A stretch of 64,000 nucleotides of DNA from Microcebus murinus (lineage: Eukaryota; Chordata; Mammalia; Primates; Cheirogaleidae). Shown here one piece after another: positions 48,731-62,050 of this stretch (within the stretch, counting starts at the first letter, position 1; every line of letters begins with the position of its first letter). Under the pieces are notes generated by a model. It worked only from the letters and a program-made list of their open reading frames with translations, was not told the DNA's origin and did not search any database. Location: positions 29,042,727 through 29,106,726 of the forward strand of contig NC_134115.1 of assembly GCF_040939455.1 (NCBI RefSeq), given 5' to 3'. Position numbers and translations under genes: made by a program.

Positions 48731-50411
48731 CGAGATCTTTGCTCTCAAAACCAGTGACATACCAAAAACCCCCACATAAAATGATGTGGTTCTAAGATTA
48801 GATTTATGAGTCCTGCTTTCTTAAAAAAAACCCAAAAAACAAAGTAAAACAAAAACAAAAGGAGGTGATAGTCATGTTTCCTATAGAACATGCCATAGAT
48901 CACAGCTGGAGTTCTATGTCTGGCTTCTTGTGTCAATCTCTGAGCAGAACAGTGAGTAATCCGAGTCATGGCTGAGGAGACCCACAGTGACAGGCCCCAC
49001 AGCCAGGAACCCGTGGGAGTGGCTTAAAGACCTGGGCTTTTTGGTCTAGAAAATCGGGGCGGTCGAGGTGGGGCATAACGGCTGTCTTTGAGTATGTGAA
49101 GGGTAACGCTGGGGAAGAAAGGGTGGGTACTAGTTTAGTCCCTGCATTCCTGAAAGGTGTGACGCTGTCATCAGCACAGTGGCGCAGATGCTGTGACCCT
49201 CGGGTGGGGAGTGGGGTGGGACACCAGAAGGTGTGAAGGGAGAGGAGCTGTAACCTCACCTCTCTCCCCATCGAGGATCCTGACACTCACGTCCTCCCCA
49301 GTGTCGGGGACATGCATGGGTGCTTGCCCTCCCCAGATACAGGAGCCCAATTTGCCACCTGCTGAGACTCAGTGGTTGAGAATCGCTCCATACCCTCCAT
49401 ACCGGGCAACTGCCTGGAAACCAGTGTTGCCTCCACCTGAAAAGTACTTCCTGATCAGAGTAAAGATGTGAAAGGTCACTAAAGGATGGGCAAAGCGGAC
49501 ACTGAGGGGTTAGGCTGGGGCTGAACAGACACCTAGTAGGGCTGATGCAGAAAACTGTTCACCCTAGACCCAGCGCCCAGAAGGCACTCAACGTGGTCTG
49601 GGAGAGGACTTGGGCACTCCTGGGTGGGTTGGCTCAGATTACCACAAAGTTTGTTTCAACCACAAGATTCTCATAAAAACTATTTGTAAATTTATACCAC
49701 TGAATAAGTCAGAATATTATAAATAGTTGGTGATTTATGCAACAGGAACTATCTGCAAAGAATTTAATACCTTGATGTCTCTTATAAAATTGGTTAACTT
49801 TATAACTTAATAAAAAAATATCGGGGTCTTATAATAATGAAATATATTTTCCTTAGTATTAAAAATAGTGATTTCCAGCTCTGGTCATAAAAAGTCCTTT
49901 GCATTCATGCAGTAAGTAGTTTTTTAAAAAAAATTTTTAAAATTGAGCATGTTGTAGAAGTTTCCATAAACTTCTATAAACATTCTCATATCCAGGGCAT
50001 AAGAATGTCAAAGTTGGTGAGAAATGCCAACTCTGTATCTGTGTTGTAATGTAATTCTTGGATGACATGATTGGTTACATGAAAGCATCTATTTTGTAGT
50101 AATTTATAACCCTATTAAAATGAGATGGACAGGACTTAAATATGTGCTCTTTGGGATCTGAAAGCACAGGGTCTCCTTGCTTGTAAACATGGCCACTTTT
50201 CTACGAAAAGTCTGCAGAAAGCCATTTTATTATTCTTTATTTAGCATAAAATGTGCTACAATTTTCCCTTCTTGAAATTTATAGCTCACAAGTCCTGTAT
50301 TAGCCATCACTGAAGTCTACCCTGGGAAGGAAACTTATAGCTTGAGCTCATTCTTCAAAACGTGGTACCTGTAAAAGTCCCTTCAGCTCCCCAACATGAA
50401 GATGAACTCTT

Positions 50412-50480
50412 TAGGGCCACAGTCCCCAATCTTTTTGGCACCAGGGGCCAGCTCAGTGGTTCAGGCTCACTTTTCAGAGC
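50412..50480 (+). repeat. hAT-type element end
   Basis: 'tccccaatctttttggcacc' and 'aggggccagctcag' resemble the end of a Charlie-type element; only this part is seen. Confidence 0.4.
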
Positions 50481-50559
50481 CATGGGCAGGGCACTGGAAG
50501 GTGAGAGGTTTCTTTTCCAAGGCCTTGTTCCTAGATTCATCTTGCCCTTTTCTTTTTCT

Positions 50560-50884
<325 letters not shown>

Positions 50885-51648
50885 CCCCCTACCCTTTTTT
50901 CAACCCTTCCTCTTCCCTCAACTCCCTCCCCCTACCCTATTATCTTAAAAACATATCCAGAATTTCTTAAGCGCTGGAGTGTGGTGTGAGGGAGTTTTAG
51001 GGCAGAGCTGAAACGAAAGGCAGAACATCACCACAGTCAGACCCGCCAAGAAGAACAGCACTGACCAGTCCCATGAGGTCTTAATCTTTAGGGGTGATGT
51101 TCTTTTTTAACTAAAACCACAGGTTTTAGTCCCGGGCCCCACGGAAGCAGAGTCTTTCCTTGTCTGGTGTCCAGGAAATCCTTATTTTGGTTTCAAGTTG
51201 AAATTCTTTGCCAAAATCTCTGTGAGGAAAGCATCAACCTTCCCCCTGGCTATTGTAGGCACGAAGTCCCTTATTATTTTTCTATGCCAAGCCCCTGTTT
51301 CCATCAGCAGTTCCTGAATTCTGTTTCTTCACAGCCCTCTTGTATCCCTTCTGTGTTCTGTTGTTCTTATTCTGTTGGCTGATGTTCCCTCCATTACCAT
51401 GAGAGCACATCGACCTGTCCTGCCCCACCTGCCCTGTCGTTCCAGACTCACGGCATCACCACGAGCCCGTGTTAAGGCTTCTCGATTCCTCACCCAACAT
51501 TAGCTCCTTCACTCTGGGGTCCCCTTCATCTCTGGGGTCACCTGATTGCTTTCTCAGAGATCTCTGAATTTCAAACACAAAGTTTTCACCTTAGGGCTTT
51601 AGGAAGTCCAGAGTTTTTTAGTAAGAATCTATATATATATATATATTT

Positions 51649-51972
51649 TTTTTTTTTTGAGACAGAGTCTCACTTGTTGCCCAGACTAGAGTGAGTGCCG
51701 TGGCGTCAGCCTAGCTCACAGCATCCTCAAACTCCTGGGCTCAAGCGATCCTCCTGCCTCAGCCTCCCGAGTAGCTGGGACTACAGGCATGCGCCACCAT
51801 GCCCGGCTAATTTTTTCTATATATATTAGTTGGCCAATTAATTTCTTTCTATTTATAGTAGAGACGGGTCTCGCTCTTGCTCAGGCTGGTTTCGAACTCC
51901 TGACCTTGAGCAATCCACTCGTCTCGGGCTCCCAGAGAGCTAGGATTACAGGCGTGAGCCACCGCGCCCGGC
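51649..51972 (-). repeat. Strepsirrhine-type Alu
   Basis: Antisense; 'aagaatctatat' flanks both ends, the left copy expanded into an AT run (51628-51647). Confidence 0.95.
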
Positions 51973-51985
51973 AAGAATCTATATT

Positions 51986-52050
51986 TAGATTACTAATTTA
52001 CATCTAGTAGGTATTAGATTACTAATTTACATTTAGTAGGTATTAGATTA
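51986..52050. repeat. 29-bp tandem duplication
   Basis: A unit beginning tagattactaatttacat is repeated at a 29-base spacing (51986 and 52015) with one base change, right beside the Alu. Confidence 0.9.
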
Positions 52051-53136
52051 TATTCATATCCACCCTCATATTGGGGGTTAGTTCACAAAACACAATCACT
52101 TGGAGATAGAGTGGGGTGGGGAATTTCTGTGTGGGATTCCAATTGTAGCAGGAGCCCAAAAGCTCACCATTTTCTTGGGAGTGGGCATGAATACACACAC
52201 TAGCCCTGCAGAAATCAGGGCGTGGCAGCAAAGGTAAACCACACTGCTGTGGAACTTCATAGCTGGAAGAAAACTTAGAGAAGCTTGGGTTCAAATTTCC
52301 TACATTTGTACTTAAAAAAAATATTTGGACTCAGAATCAGAGGTGAAATTACTCTTTTCCCAGGACCAGGGACTGCAGGGTTTCAACAGAGAAGACTTGA
52401 GTCAGAAGGCGGGACATTCTCCATCCTTGAAGACAACCGAGATGAAGATAACCATCCTGCACCCAGTCTGGTAGAACGCTGGTTGAATTCTGGGGTGTTG
52501 GCAGCACATGGAGCGCCAGGCCCCTTGGCCAACCAACCCAAGTGCCCCAGCGGAGTTTCCCATAGCAGTCAGCAGGCCGATGACTGACAAGATGACAGCA
52601 GACCTAAGAAGAAGCTGGCACTTGTCTCTGCCATCTCCTGGGATGGATTTAAGATCCTGGACTCTCATTTCAACACCGTTAGTGTAGCAGTAATATTTTA
52701 ACACTGTTCCCTGCCTAATTCATTTGTTTTCTAAAGCCCCAAGAGAAGCCCCCAGAGTATCAATGATTTATACGGCCTGACAATTCTACAGCGGACTTTC
52801 TGGTACTCAAGTGACTCCTGCTAATTGTAAATCCAAGTGGTTACCTTATCATCTAATATATCATGGAGTTCCGGGGCTGCAACAGAATCTGCTCTGACTC
52901 ATGCTTCTGCTGCATTTGGAAAATGTAGGGGGAGGGACATGGTACTGGTTTCATTTGAAAAGGAGCACTGCCTTAGGACAAGGCCACCACCTTTCTGTCA
53001 CCTGCACAGAAGAAAAGATCAGATGCCAGGGGCCCCCGCCAAGGCCCAGCAAGGGGAAGCTACACCCTCCCACCAGCCTTTCCCCTCTCAGCACATTCCT
53101 TGGTAGCATTTTTCTTTACAAAAGCACACAGTAGCT

Positions 53137-53530
53137 GTTATGGGCTAAATTGTGTCCTCTTAAAATTTCTATGTTGAAGTCCTCACTGCCAGTACCTCTG
53201 GATATGGCCTTATTTGGAGACAGGGTCTGCATAGAAGTAATCAAATTAAAATGAGGTCACAGTCAATATGATTGGTGACCTTATACAAAGAAGAATTCTG
53301 GACACAAACATGTACAGAGGGAAGATGTACAGGGAGAAGGCAGTCATCTATAAGCTGAGGAGAGGGGCCTGAATCGGATCCTTCCCTCACAGCCCTCAGA
53401 AGGAACCAGTCCTGGCAGCACCTTGGTCTTGAACTTCTAGCCTCCAGAGCAGTGTGGAAAGAAATTTCTATTGTTTAAGCCACCCAATCTGTGGTTCTTT
53501 GTTATGGCAGCCGTAGGGAACTAATATAGT
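53137..53530 (+). repeat. MaLR-type LTR (MLT1-like)
   Basis: 'gttatgggctaaattgtgtc' to 'gttatggcagccgtagggaa', sense orientation. Confidence 0.75.
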
Positions 53531-54369
53531 AGCTATCACTTAGATTGAGAAAGTCTTCTCTTTTTTTAAAATAAGACTTCATATTTGCATTTTATTATGT
53601 TCAACCCTATTCCTTATTGGGGGTTTCTTCAAAAGCCACACTCACCTGGGAGATCAGTGCCTGTCTGTGAGCACCTGTCAAAGTGAAAGTGAGGAAAAGA
53701 CTTTTCCCACTCCCTATTTATTGGTACTTTGCTAAAATTGGTGCTTAAGCAGTAGAAAGAAGCATTTTCTGTGTTGAATCCCCAAACTGCCAAGGGCCCT
53801 TTCAAAGAGGCTCCAGCGGGATTGGCCTTGATGGATGAGCAGGGACGCTTAGATCTGAGGGAAGATTGACACCTTCATTTTTTTGCGCCCCATGGTAATT
53901 GCAGCCTCTGGTTCAACTTGAGAGGTGACGGATGCTGGGTCTGTCAGTGTGAGCTGCCTTTGGCGTCTGAAGGACATGTCCCCTGCTGAACTTGCACGCA
54001 CAATATGGTCCGTGGAGTGGAAACAGTCTATGGAGCAGCACACTTGCTCTTAGTTAGGTTTCAATTCAAGCTCAATCACTTCTTGTCCCCCCGGGTCAGA
54101 GTTGCGTTTCTACCAGTAGGTGGCAGTAGAGGGCTTGCTGAGAGCCGGAACTCAACGGCAAGACCCGCTCATGAACCCGAGGGTGGAAGGATGGGAGGAG
54201 CCTCCTAGCGTTCACCTTAGCTTTGCTTCTACATCACAGGAAAAGTACACTTGATTCCAACAGGCCAACTGTCTTTGGGGGAGGGGGGAGGGAGACCCTA
54301 AGGGAGTCACACAGTTCTCCCCTACATTAGCATAGAACAAGTACAGGATGCTCAGAGCCGAAGGGCCCT

Positions 54370-54475
54370 GTCCACAAGCCCAGTGGATCTCAGCCCTGAA
54401 CGTGTGGGGAGCTTTCAAAAATACCAATGCCTTGGCCCACACCCCCAGGGAGTTTTATTTCTAACACACATCATG
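54370..54475 (+). repeat. MER5-like hAT fragment
   Basis: 'gcccagtggatctcagccct' and 'ggcccacacccccagggag' match part of MER5. Confidence 0.5.
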
Positions 54476-54667
54476 TCCCAACAAGTGACTGAGTCGGTTC
54501 ATACATTCATTTACCTGACTGCTTTTTGTGAGGAATCCAAAATAATTTGCAAACATCTACCCAACCTCACAGCAACTTGGCTAGGGATGAGGGAAGTGAG
54601 TGAGAACATGGGGCCGTGTGTGTTAAGGAGCAGTTTACAGGCCCCTCAGGAAGGCAGTGGCGTGGGT

Positions 54668-55085
54668 TCATGGGTTGAATAGTGTCCCCTGAAAGTTCTT
54701 ATCCTCCTGGAATCTCAGAATGGGACCTTACATGGAAATAGGGTCTTTGCAGATGTCATTAGTTAGGATGAGGTCACATCAGATTATGGTGAGCCCTAAA
54801 TTCAGTGCCTGTGTCCTTGTAAGAAGGAAAGAGGACACACAGAAGCACAGAGAGCCACAAGAAGAAGGCAGAGATCAGAACGATACAGGTCAAAGGGCCA
54901 GGGAACATGCGAACACACCAGTAGCTGAAGAGGCAGGGAATGACCTGCCCCTAGGGCCTCCAGAGGGAACAAGGCACTGTTGATCCTTTGATTTCAGATG
55001 TCTGGCTTCTAGAACATGACACAATACACTTCTGTTGTTTAAGCCTCCCAGTTTCTGGTAATTTGTTATGGTAGCCCTAGGAAAT
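54668..55085 (+). repeat. MaLR-type LTR (MLT1-like)
   Basis: 'tggaaatagggtctttgcag', 'ttgttatggtagccctagga' are characteristic; sense orientation. Confidence 0.75.
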
Positions 55086-58000
55086 GCCCACAGGCAGAGG
55101 CAGACTGAGGGGACACTAGGCCCCGGCTCCCCACTCCGGAGTCCTGCTAATGCTGTTCAACACACTAAGAGGCTTTAGTTTGTATAAAGAGAACAGCCCT
55201 TAAGCATCTTCCCATTCCTCCTCAGAGCCCAGGAGAGGAATGGGTACCAATGAGGGCTGTCCTGTTTACTAGGTCCGTGGGTGGGATTTAAACTTGTTTC
55301 CCCAAAGTTCTCATTTGTTCTTATCTTAACTCTTCTATTTGTTTCCCCGCAGGTTCAGGGCCTCGCAGATGGCAAGTTCGCACCCTTAGAGACTGTTCTT
55401 CCTCAAACACGCTTTTCCCAAGAGTTGGAAAGTCTCCAGAGACTAGTAAACACTGGCTTTCTACGACAAGGAAGAAGACAGAAATAGAAACCAGAAATAG
55501 AAGCAATAGAAGAGTCTAGAGGGATTAGAGAACGGAAGAGAGGCTGGTCTTAGGAGGCAAAGAATGAAAAATGATGGGTAACCCATGGCGGGCCTGGGTG
55601 TAGTAGGGCACTCAGGCAAACTGAAGGGCAGAATTGGCTTGGAGGAAGATAGAAAGGAAGCTGGCCTGGGGGCAAGAGTCACTGTAAAGTTAGGACAGAA
55701 CAGAAAGAAAAAAAATAGTTACCACAGCCCTGCAGACTTGTCATTCAATTGCTAACTCTGGGCCTAATTTATTCGGTATGCCTTTATAACTCCAACTCCA
55801 GTTCCCTAAGCTAATCCTTAAACAGCAGTTTAATGCTGTTTGTTTAAAAGAAATCCTGTGGGTGACCTCCTAATCCGGACTGACAGGTTGCCTCATTAAT
55901 TGGAAGCTTGCATCACTCTTATTTCAAGAATAGGAATAAGTTGTAGGTGTTGTGAGACTCAGGCTGTGGGATCCATTTTTTTAGCTCTTCCACACATCTT
56001 AGAAATATTATTTGGCCAATAACTTAAGGGGCTAAGCATTTCTGGAAAGAAACAAAGGGCCCTCTTTTACCCTTTCTGAAATCTCTTCATTTCTCAACAG
56101 TGTGGTTACGTGGCAGAAGGAAACAGCCTTCCAAACCAAAGGCAGCGTGTGCCTTTTCTCCTTCCTTCTCTGCGCTCACTAAAGTCCACCAAAAATCCGC
56201 GTGGCATCTTTGGTTGGTGGGGAATCTAGTTCTCTTTTGAGAAGCAATAGAATTGCCACTGTTTCAAATAAACACCCCATGCAGCAGCCAACACTGGCTC
56301 CAACAAGGAATGATTAAAGAGACCCAATATGTCATTAACCTCAATGCCAAGGGATTCAAATCCAGAAATGTGGTTTCTCTTGCCAAAAAAGTTCCGCCGA
56401 ATTTTCTAAGACCCCCGTGACCTCATTTAAAGTGTTTTTCTTCTTTTTCTCAGGCTTTTCCCATGCATAATCGTACACTAAGCTGTTAATTCAATCATTT
56501 TCACTTCTCTGCCACCCTTCGTCCCATGATCAAAGAGTATTATTAACCACCCTAATAACACATTAAATAATCAGGCTGTCCAGCAGCCACCCATCGGAGC
56601 ACTAATCTCCCATGGTGAGATTTTTTAGCTGGTGTGGCTAAAAAATGGCTTAACTGTTTTTTCTCCTTCGCCCACAGCTATTTTTATATTTCAAAAAGCC
56701 ATTTTGCAGAGAAGCAAATCCAGATGAACGTACATGTTATTGAGAGGATGTTAATATGGAAATTGTAAAAAGAAAAGGGTATAACCTCAGGACTGAATAA
56801 TAGAAGCAAGAAAGTCACTATTTTGTGGCAGCCATCTTTCAAACTTCTAGATTATTAAAGCAGCGATCCCATTGGCTCCCACTTACCTAGCTCTTCCCAG
56901 CTTGTCAGAAAAGGGTACTGTCTCCCACTACATGCTTCAGCAGGCATGCTTTTTTTTTGTTGTTGGTTGTTCCTCTTCCCATTAACATCAAATTGCATTC
57001 TGCATCAGGCAAAGAAGCTGCCTTAGAAACTGAAATAACAGCATCAGTGCCTTAGAATATCCGGGACTATTCACAGAGTGGAATCTTGCTCTATTGTGAA
57101 GACTCCATGATTGCCCATTCTAAAATCAATACAGCCTGCTCATCTCTGTTGTATTCGTTTAAATACCCTAATCTATGTCATCAACTCAAAATGCAATGGA
57201 AAACACATCCTTGGTCACCAGATAAAAATCATCTTAGAAAACACCTCCCTTGATTTGAATATCTGCGAATGTATGAGATAGCTTGGAACTCTACAATGTG
57301 AAAGTAAATGGCCTTTTACAGGCAGGGTAACTAGATAACACTTGAGCTAAATGCTTTAATAAAGATGACGGAACAATTAGCTTTCTTCTAAGGTTACTGA
57401 TCCTTTTTAAGTTCATGTCAAATCACAGGAAAAAGCAGGACAGCTGGCATAATTTACATGCACATAATGTGTAGGTGAGTCCTTAAAAGGATATTTCATG
57501 TGTGCTATCTGGTGGGCACAAATCATTTGGGTTTAAATCTATATATATTTTTAAGAGAGATAAACAGTTTTATACATTAGGCTACAAATAAAAGCACCAG
57601 GGGAGTGGGTTACAACTAATGATAGGGAAATGCTGTACCTTAAAGGGGGAGAAACAGTACAAGAGAAATCTGACTACATTTGGTGACAACATTGAACAGA
57701 AGGTCACCAGAGAAGCTGGCCAACTGCCCTTCAATAAAGATGGCTATGATTCAGAGCATCAACTTAGGTCAAAAGGAAAGGAGAGACAAATGCAAAGGCG
57801 AGATTGGTTTTTCCTTTCTTGTGCTCTTCTTGTCCACTCACTGTTTCATAATGCAGAGACAAATGAAAATATTGAAGTGAGGGCAATGAGCTGTATCCTT
57901 TCAGATCTGGAAGAGTATGCAAAACAAAAAATAAAACTCTCCAGCATGAAAACACATCCTGGAATTACAAATTAATGGTGCAGAACTTTCTAGATGTATT

Positions 58001-58124
58001 GCCATAAAAATTTTAAATACTGTGAAGGTCTACGGTAGAAGAGGTGATGAAACAGCAAAACTTGGAGAAAACTGTGGCTACTTTGGAAAATCTTATTTCT
58101 GCAACTCCTTGTAATTTAGAATGA

Positions 58125-58260
58125 GACACAGCCTGGCAGGGCTGGAAAGGGTCTCAGAGATGATTTGATAATCCATTTTATAGATGAGAAAACTGAGGCC
58201 CAAAGAGGGTGATTAATTCAAGGTCAGTGATTAGTGAGAGGCAGAGACAGGTATAGACTC
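58125..58260 (-). repeat. MIR-like fragment
   Basis: 'ttttatagatgagaaaactg' and 'aggcccaaagaggg' is a typical antisense MIR core. Confidence 0.65.
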
Positions 58261-59454
58261 CAGGTAGTACCTATTTCTAATTAATTTATGACTCATTTGG
58301 TTTTGCAACAGGTAAATTGACTAAGTCAAAATACTAGGAAAACTGTGTGGGGGGCCATTTCTGGGGGCCCATGAGGTCAAATTATTTTCCTAATATTACT
58401 AAGATGTTATCTGCCTTTTCAGTCTCATTCCTTCTCATGGGTACAGCAGAGTTTTCCAAAAGCGAAATGGTGTCTTGTATATTGCAAAGACTGATGCAGA
58501 AACAGATGCGAGAATCCAATTTCTTCTATTAAGCCAGACATTAGAGATTCGCAAAAATACAAAATGATGTCCCCCTTCTTACTATTTGTTTTGAAAAATA
58601 TAGTTATAGTCATAAAAATGTTATTTAAGTTAACATATAAATTTATTTTAAATAAATTAATGAATATTAACTTTTTTCTGTTTTAATTTTGAAACTATGA
58701 AATATTGATAGACATAACTTATATAAACTCTTCAGAATTCTCAATAATTTTTAAGAGTTTAGGATCCTAAGATCAAAAGGTTTGAGAACTGCTACACTGG
58801 AACAGTAATTAGATAATAACCAGAAAGGAAACAGTGAAAGTGAAATTTTACAAAAAATAATTCTCACCAAACCCCCCCCCGCTGCTTCCTTTCTGGATCC
58901 ATCTCGCGCTTTTGTAAGAAGCATGATTCCGAGGAGATGGGGCTGAGACAGCAATGGGTGGTGATGACAGCAATCACAGGGTGCTTTGTGGGTTCAAGTT
59001 TAGGCAGGACAGTGTATAAAGCTGGCTTTGAATTTTGGCTCACTCAGGAGTATCACACCTCCCTGTTAGCGTGGATCTGGTTTTGTAAAGACACGACAAA
59101 GTGGCACGAACCCTCAGCTCATGGAGATGAGAGTTTACCTGGCCTCTTCCTGAAAGGTTTTCCTGATTTCTACTTCCAGATGAACCCAACTTATCATGAG
59201 ACCAAAAAAACACAAAAAAAATGCCTTTAATTTTTTTTTTTTTTTTTTTTTTTTGTATTTCATTCCCTATTTTCTTGACTGGGGGAGAACCAACTAACTT
59301 TTCTGTAAAGATTTTGTGATATGTTATGACTTACTTTCTAAAAGTGGGTACAGCGGTGGGGAAGAGCATTGCTCAGTGGAAAGAATTCTGCTTATGCAAC
59401 AACCAGGATACTCAGCGGTTATGGAGAAGACCATGCTCAGTGGTTGGTGGGGGA

Positions 59455-59830
59455 CTTGCTATCCTATAGAGGATGGTCAAGGAAAGCCTGTTTGAGGAGA
59501 TGCTTGGGCTGAGAACTGGGGAAGTAAGGGAGTGAGCGGGGGGATGGGTGGGAAAGAGTGTACAGACAGGAACAGCAAATGCAAAGGTCCTGGGGCAGAA
59601 ACGTGCTTGGTCTGCGGGAGGAACACCAAGGAGGCCAGTGTGTCTAGAATAGGATCAGCAAGGAAAACAGAGGCCCAGGGAGAGGGTGTGTCTGAGAGGC
59701 AGGGGAAAGCAGACCATGCAGGGCCTGAGGGCATGGGATTTTACTCTCAGAGAGCTGGGAAGACACTAGAGGGCTGCATGTTGAGAAGTGACATTTTAGG
59801 TGACTGATGTCCTGCAGAGCACGCTTGAGG
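59455..59830 (+). repeat. Ancient LINE-type fragment (family uncertain)
   Basis: 'gaacagcaaatgcaaaggtc', 'accaaggaggccagtgtgtc' and 'gggattttactctcagagag' belong to a well-known old mammalian repeat. Open frames here are not genes. Confidence 0.5.
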
Positions 59831-60141
59831 AATACAGTGTTAGGTCGGGCAGGTGTGTGGGGGGAGGTAGGGAGTACAGAGAAGCATAAAAGTCAGCCTT
59901 CAGGAGCCTGGAGGGGGTGGAGACATGTTTCTGTGAGACACGTGGCACACGGCGCCGATTCCTGAGGTCGCACTTGTATGCCAAGAGTGACACCGAGTAT
60001 TGGCTCTTAAGGTTTAGCAAAACTTAGAAAAAAATCAGATAATTCCAAATCAACACTTGCCCTGTGTCGTGTGATGTTTGGGCAGGTGTACTAGGACACA
60101 GAGTACATGTGCGAGATGTACTTGACATACAAAATACACTT

Positions 60142-60300
60142 TTATTGTCTGGGCATGATGGCTCATGCCGGTAATGCCAGCATTTTGGGAGGCTGAGGCA
60201 GGAGGATCACTTGAGCCCAGGAGTTGGAGGTTGCAGTGAGCTATGACTGTGTCACTGCACTCCAGCCTGGGTGATAGAGTGAGACTCTGTCTTTAAAAAA
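60142..60300 (+). repeat. Monomeric Alu-type SINE (FLAM-like)
   Basis: Single sense monomer, 'tgggcatgatggctcatgcc' to 'agtgagactctgtct', its tail expanded into the following microsatellite. Confidence 0.8.
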
Positions 60301-60303
60301 AAC

Positions 60304-60382
60304 CCAACCAACCAACCAACTAACCAATCAACCAACCAACCAACCAACCAACCAACCAACCAACCAACCAACCAACCAACCA
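60304..60382. repeat. CAAC tetranucleotide microsatellite
   Basis: About 20 CAAC units with two interruptions (taac, atca) near the left end; grew from a SINE tail. Confidence 0.95.
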
Positions 60383-60439
60383 AATATATATAGCCCATCT
60401 TTCTGGGCATTACCTAACAATTTAATTAAGCCAATACAG

Positions 60440-60640
60440 ACAACGTGATGGGCACTAAAGGGTGTTCACTCATTTAATCGCTCAGGATCCTCAAAGCAGT
60501 CTTGTGAGGCAGGCAGGGCAGGAATTGTCTCCCGCCTTTGGCAAATAAGGACATGAAGTCAGAGAGGTTCCTACTCAAATCACATAGCTGGTTGGTGGCA
60601 ACCAAAGAGGGAGTCAGCCCAGATTCCCTGGTGTGGAGTT
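60440..60640 (-). repeat. MIR
   Basis: Antisense MIR: 'aggatcctcaaagcagtctt', 'cacatagctggttggtgg'. Confidence 0.65.
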
Positions 60641-60701
60641 TGCGTTCTTCCCACGACCCAGTTCCGGGCCTCTTAGCCTACTATCAAGGGAGCAACACTA
60701 G

Positions 60702-61027
<326 letters not shown>

Positions 61028-61375
61028 GGGAGCAACACTAAAATGCAGAAGTTTCAAACATAAGGGAGCACAGTTGAGTTACTTTGTTGGGAGTGACAAC
61101 AGGGAGCCCTACTTTGCCTTGCCATTTGGATGTGTTCTGTTGTTATACATGACGATTTAGTGTCGACCTAGATAATTCTTTTGTGAAACGACCTCCACAA
61201 ACTGAGGGAAAACACAGCTTGTGAAAAGACCCACCATTTGTACAAGGGACAGGGCGCCATTATTTCCTTTAAAGCCCAAGCAGGCCTGGTTTCACAGAAC
61301 TTGTTCTCGCGCAAGCCTCGGCCCGGGTCCACCCACAGACCGGAAGGGGAGGGGGGAAATGCAGACGCTACTCAC

Positions 61376-61493
61376 TAAATAGACATCCAGCACAGAGGCA
61401 TTGTCGTCCTGCATCTCCAGAGCGTTTGGCTCGGCGGTCAAGTAGATGGTCCCCTCTTCCAAGGTGAAGGTCGAACTGGAAGGTAACCCTTTA
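61376..61493 (-). CDS. PIP5K1B: PIP5K1B last protein-coding exon (C-terminus)
   Basis: PIP5K1B is a type I phosphatidylinositol-4-phosphate 5-kinase that makes PI(4,5)P2 at the plasma membrane. After one phase-completing base, the minus strand reads KGLPSSSTFTLEEGTIYLTA and then EPNALEMQDDNASVLDVYL. This equals the human C-terminus except Thr to Ala and Val to Met. The acceptor is tttccag (61500-61494) and the donor gtgagt (61375-61370). The exon ends exactly at the terminal Leu codon, so the stop codon must come from the next exon. This is the variable C-terminal tail beyond the kinase domain; the catalytic exons lie beyond the right edge. If the intron were retained, the frame would run on for 27 codons. 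Confidence 0.95.
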
Positions 61494-61741
61494 CTGGAAA
61501 GATAAAGGCGAACAATGAGCATGTGGCCTCCAGGACAAAATCTAAAGACACTTCCATAGTTGTGGCCGAAGAGGCTGAGGTGGGCAGCTTTTGGGGATGG
61601 AAAATTGTTTTTTTTTGAGAATTTGAAGGACAGGAAATATGGTCATACCTAGAGATATAGTCACCCGAGTTTGAAGAATTTGATTATACTAGTAGTGCAT
61701 TTTTCTTTCTACTTCAGCATATGAGATACTTCTTCATGTTT

Positions 61742-62050
61742 TTTGTTTGTTTGTTGTTTGTTTGTTTTGATGCAGGGTCTCACTCTGTCACCCAGGCTGC
61801 AGTGCGGTGGTCCCATCATAGCTCACTGCAACCTCGAACTCTTGGGCTCAAGTGATCCTCCTGCCTCAGCCTCCTGAGTAGCTGGGACTACAGGTAGGCA
61901 GCACCATGCCTGGCTAATTTTTAAATTGTTTGTAGAGATGAGGTCTCATTATGTTGCTCAGTCTGGTCTTGAACCCTTGGCCTCAAGCAATCCTTCCACC
62001 TCAGCCTCCCAAAGTGCTGGGGTTATAGGCGTGAGCCACGGTGCCCAGCC
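61742..62050 (-). repeat. Older dimeric Alu (J-like)
   Basis: Antisense with a GTTT-rich start, 'ctcactctgtcacccaggct' and 'gccacggtgcccagcc'; no strepsirrhine mid-region. Confidence 0.9.

Noticed and set aside
55281..55487. A 68-codon frame starting with a signal-peptide-like stretch (KFSFVLILTLLFVSPQVQG).
   Set aside because: Antisense to the PIP5K1B intron, no family recognised, no promoter or poly(A) context; a T-rich intron segment easily yields hydrophobic peptides.
61292..61375. Extension of the PIP5K1B C-terminus beyond DVYL.
   Set aside because: The bases after the Leu codon form a consensus splice donor (gtgagt), and human PIP5K1B ends at this Leu.
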